NCBI GenBank assembly: GCA_030180075.1
Contig: JASNJN010000137.1
Coordinates: 1 to 27,493, forward strand
Direction: 5' to 3'
From: Mikrocytos mackini
Lineage: Eukaryota; Endomyxa; Ascetosporea; Mikrocytida; Mikrocytiidae
DNA: 27,493 nucleotides
Of the stretch, positions 25,918 through 27,493 are shown one piece after another. Every line of letters starts with the position of its first letter. Positions within the stretch are counted from its first letter, which is position 1. The translations under genes were made by a program, and so were the position numbers. The notes under the pieces were generated by a model. That model searched no databases, was not told where the DNA came from, and worked only from the letters and a program-made list of their open reading frames with translations.

Positions 25918-26100
25918 GGGTCAATATGACCCATATGTAATTCCCGGATATTACGATATGGGTCATATTGACCCAAGAATATATAATTTACCGTACTATA
26001 TGGGTCATATTGACCCAGAAATATATAATTTATAGTACTATATGGGTCATATTGACCCATTATATTTTACCTAAGAGCATCATATGGGTCATATTGACCC
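25918..26100. repeat. Five 15-bp palindromes at exact 42-bp spacing
   Basis: GGGTCATATTGACCC occurs at 25960, 26002, 26044 and 26086, and its exact inverse GGGTCAATATGACCC at 25918. All start-to-start distances are 42 bp. Each site is preceded (or, for the inverted first copy, followed) by ATAT. The 27-bp spacers differ: 2 and 3 are alike (AGAATATATAATTTA...), while 1 and 4 are unrelated to them. The half-site GGGTCA is symmetrical, as in a dimeric-protein binding site. No gene is adjacent downstream for 1.4 kb; the nearest feature is the TTAA MITE ending at 25896. Confidence 0.92.
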
Positions 26101-26106
26101 ACAAGG

Positions 26107-26430
26107 GAGTCACGTATTTTGACACAACTTTTTTATTGAATATAATACCTTATTTCGTGTGTAAAACACGTTATTGATGTGTTTGCACGTGTTCATTGTG
26201 TTTTTAATCAAGTTTTGTAAATAATTTTTTTTCGAAGGGGGGACCCTTGCGGCCCCCTTCTCAAAAAATAAAATTTATAGATTTTTCACCCATTTTTTCG
26301 AAAATAGACCCCACACCGACCGGAACGCAAATATGAGGGTTTTCGTAACATAACAAACCCTCAAAACAAGTTAAATACCTCAGCTAATTTCTAGTTTTAA
26401 AAAAAAAAGTTGTGTCAAAATACGTAACTC
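26107..26430. mobile_element. Inverted-repeat element, family undetermined
   Basis: Left end GAGTCACGTATTTTGACACA(ACTTTTTT) and right end the complement of GAGTTACGTATTTTGACACA: about 28 bp of inverted repeat with one mismatch, 23 of them perfect. Length is 324 bp, non-coding. It contains a GGGGGGACCC...GGCCCCC-like GC-rich spot at about 26237-26260 and TTTTCGAAAA-type words. No clear target duplication was found, so the superfamily is open. Its right end recurs at 3355-3374. Confidence 0.7.
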
Positions 26431-27155
26431 GAAATACACGCAATAATTTGAATTTTCATTTTGATGAACAAGTGTATAGCAGTGGTGTGTGAGCTTTGAT
26501 ATACTAATAGGTATACCTATTTTAAAAACGGAGTTTGTTTATATTGATAAATTGAAATTCCATGAGCTATCGAATGTGTTTAATTTAATTTCACTTTTTG
26601 AGAATATTACAACCTACAGAGCCCCGACAACTTCCATATATATTCTTGTGTCAAGTTATTAATCTTTAGCAACTTCCAACACTCTTGTAAACAGTTATGG
26701 TTGTTTACGATCATAAAAATTCTTAAAATCCCCCAGACACCTCTAAATACGTTTGTAAGCACACAAACATACTGGTACTCAAATCAGCATAATTAAACAA
26801 CATTGGACGCGTATAGACAACTTTGATCCTCTCGAAACGTGCTTGTACGGATTTTAACAATTTTGGACGGGCTTAAGTACACTTGAACTACTTCGAACTA
26901 CTTTAAACGATTGGAACAGTTCTTAACACTCTGAAATGGCCCTTAATAAATGGGAAAGCATTTAGATGTTCTTGATCAGGTGTGGACGCATCTAGAGATG
27001 TCCAGACAGTTTACCGTGTACCAGAACAACCTTCAAACGCTAGCGCGGTATGAAACATCACTACACCAGATTAAACAACATTGAAATTCCTTCACTAACA
27101 TGATGCATCATTATAACCATTGAATGCTATTAGACACTATATGATAACTTTAAAC
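26431..27155. other. Gene-free stretch, possibly a decayed minisatellite
   Basis: About 725 bp with no credible ORF. From about 26640 to 27060 the sequence has a loosely repetitive texture: words such as ACAACATTGGACGCG, ACAATTTTGGACGGG, GGTGTGGACGCAT and ACTTCGAACTACTTT recur at irregular spacing. I could not define a unit. Confidence 0.4.
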
Positions 27156-27493
27156 CAGAGTTGAGAATTTCCGACCCGACCGCCCGAACCCGACCCGTTC
27201 GGGTCGGGTTCGGGCGGAAGAAGGTCAAAAAACGCTAAAAACTCTCACATGGATGCACTTTTAAAAATATGCACCATTTTACTAATTTACGTTAGATATT
27301 TACGTAATTTGATTTATTAAATAGTTAACTTACTATAATATCAGATTCTATGATGAAAACAAGTTAAAACAAATAATTTTTGAGCTTTGATTTGTTATTT
27401 TTGAATATCATTAAATTTGGGGAATTAAGTTTTTGGTAGAAAATTTTTTACAAATTTCCTACCCGACCCGCCCGACCCGAAGGCGGGGCGGGT
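27156..27493. mobile_element. GC-rich-ended repeat element, cut by the window edge
   Basis: Starts near CAGAGTTGAGAATTTCCGAC at 27156 and contains a perfect 17-bp stem (27180-27196 with 27201-27217) around a GTTC loop, made of CCCGAACCCGACCC-type words. A related copy, AATTTCCTACCCGACCCGCC..., begins at about 27456 and runs off the window. The 250 bp between them is ordinary AT-rich DNA. The strong local GC in an AT-rich genome and the paired copies suggest the subterminal hairpins of a MITE (CAGAG... start is hAT-like), but the second end is not visible. Confidence 0.5.

Noticed and set aside
25918-26100. CRISPR array
   Set aside because: Regular spacing is suggestive, but the repeats are only 15 bp, one is inverted, two spacers are near-identical, there is no leader or cas gene, and the context is eukaryotic.
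25791-26177. Repetitive ORFs with GQYDPYST-like or WVILTQKYII-like units
   Set aside because: They are translations of the 42-bp palindrome array; the frame is kept only because 42 is a multiple of three.
1-27493. tRNA or rRNA genes
   Set aside because: I looked for T-loop words (GGTTCGA and variants) with matching acceptor stems; the few hits (for example near 8060 and 11043) lie in repeats or lack the rest of a tRNA. A tRNAscan run would be decisive.

Overview
This is nuclear DNA of a small, AT-rich eukaryote, most probably a transposon-rich microsporidian (a Hamiltosporidium-like genome would fit; the genus is inference). Host genes are short and closely spaced. Most have an AAATTT/TTTTAAA-type motif within about 10-50 nt of the ATG, as is typical of microsporidia. 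The protein set is a reduced eukaryotic core: eIF1A, MetRS, Rrp40, Shp1/p47, Yip1, an Isd11-like mitosomal protein, a divergent H2A, a Heh/MAN1 inner-nuclear-membrane protein and a Chk2/Rad53-type kinase, plus lineage-specific membrane proteins.

Layout. Positions 1-11280 are almost entirely mobile DNA. They hold a hAT transposase fragment (about 86-560), a 2.7 kb near-perfect palindrome (622-3356), an orphan secreted-protein-like ORF (3475-3828), a Ty3/Gypsy pol fossil (about 3825-5842), a hAT transposase relic split by a 200-bp hAT MITE with a perfect 8-bp target duplication (5918-6871), a 40-bp tandem repeat and a TTTTTTGC-rich tract (7017-7515), three pogo/Tigger-like MITEs, a CGGBP1/BED-type hAT relic (8390-9757) and a second hAT MITE with a perfect duplication (10888-11066). 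Positions 11283-25100 are the gene-rich host segment. Positions 25100-27493 return to repeats: a TTAA-flanked piggyBac-like MITE that cuts off a membrane-protein gene, an array of five identical-or-inverted 15-bp palindromes spaced exactly 42 bp, an inverted-repeat element and a GC-rich hairpin element.

The most striking observation is in the eIF1A gene (24408-24850, minus). The conserved protein is recovered in full only if two 16-nt GT...AG segments, both beginning GTATTT and ending AAAG, are removed. The result matches yeast eIF1A (recalled from memory) residue for residue in N-terminal length. If real, these would be among the smallest spliceosomal introns known. Other points of note are a single in-frame TAA in an otherwise intact MetRS gene, the phased palindrome array, an H2A with a rewritten docking region, and dense CDK-type sites in the Heh/MAN1 protein.

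Functionally the host genes cover translation (eIF1A, MetRS), RNA decay (Rrp40), Cdc48 adaptor work (Shp1), ER-Golgi traffic (Yip1), Fe-S biogenesis (Isd11), chromatin and nuclear envelope (H2A, Heh/MAN1) and checkpoint signalling (Chk2). There are no operons: neighbours are independent, and two gene pairs are transcribed divergently from short shared spacers.
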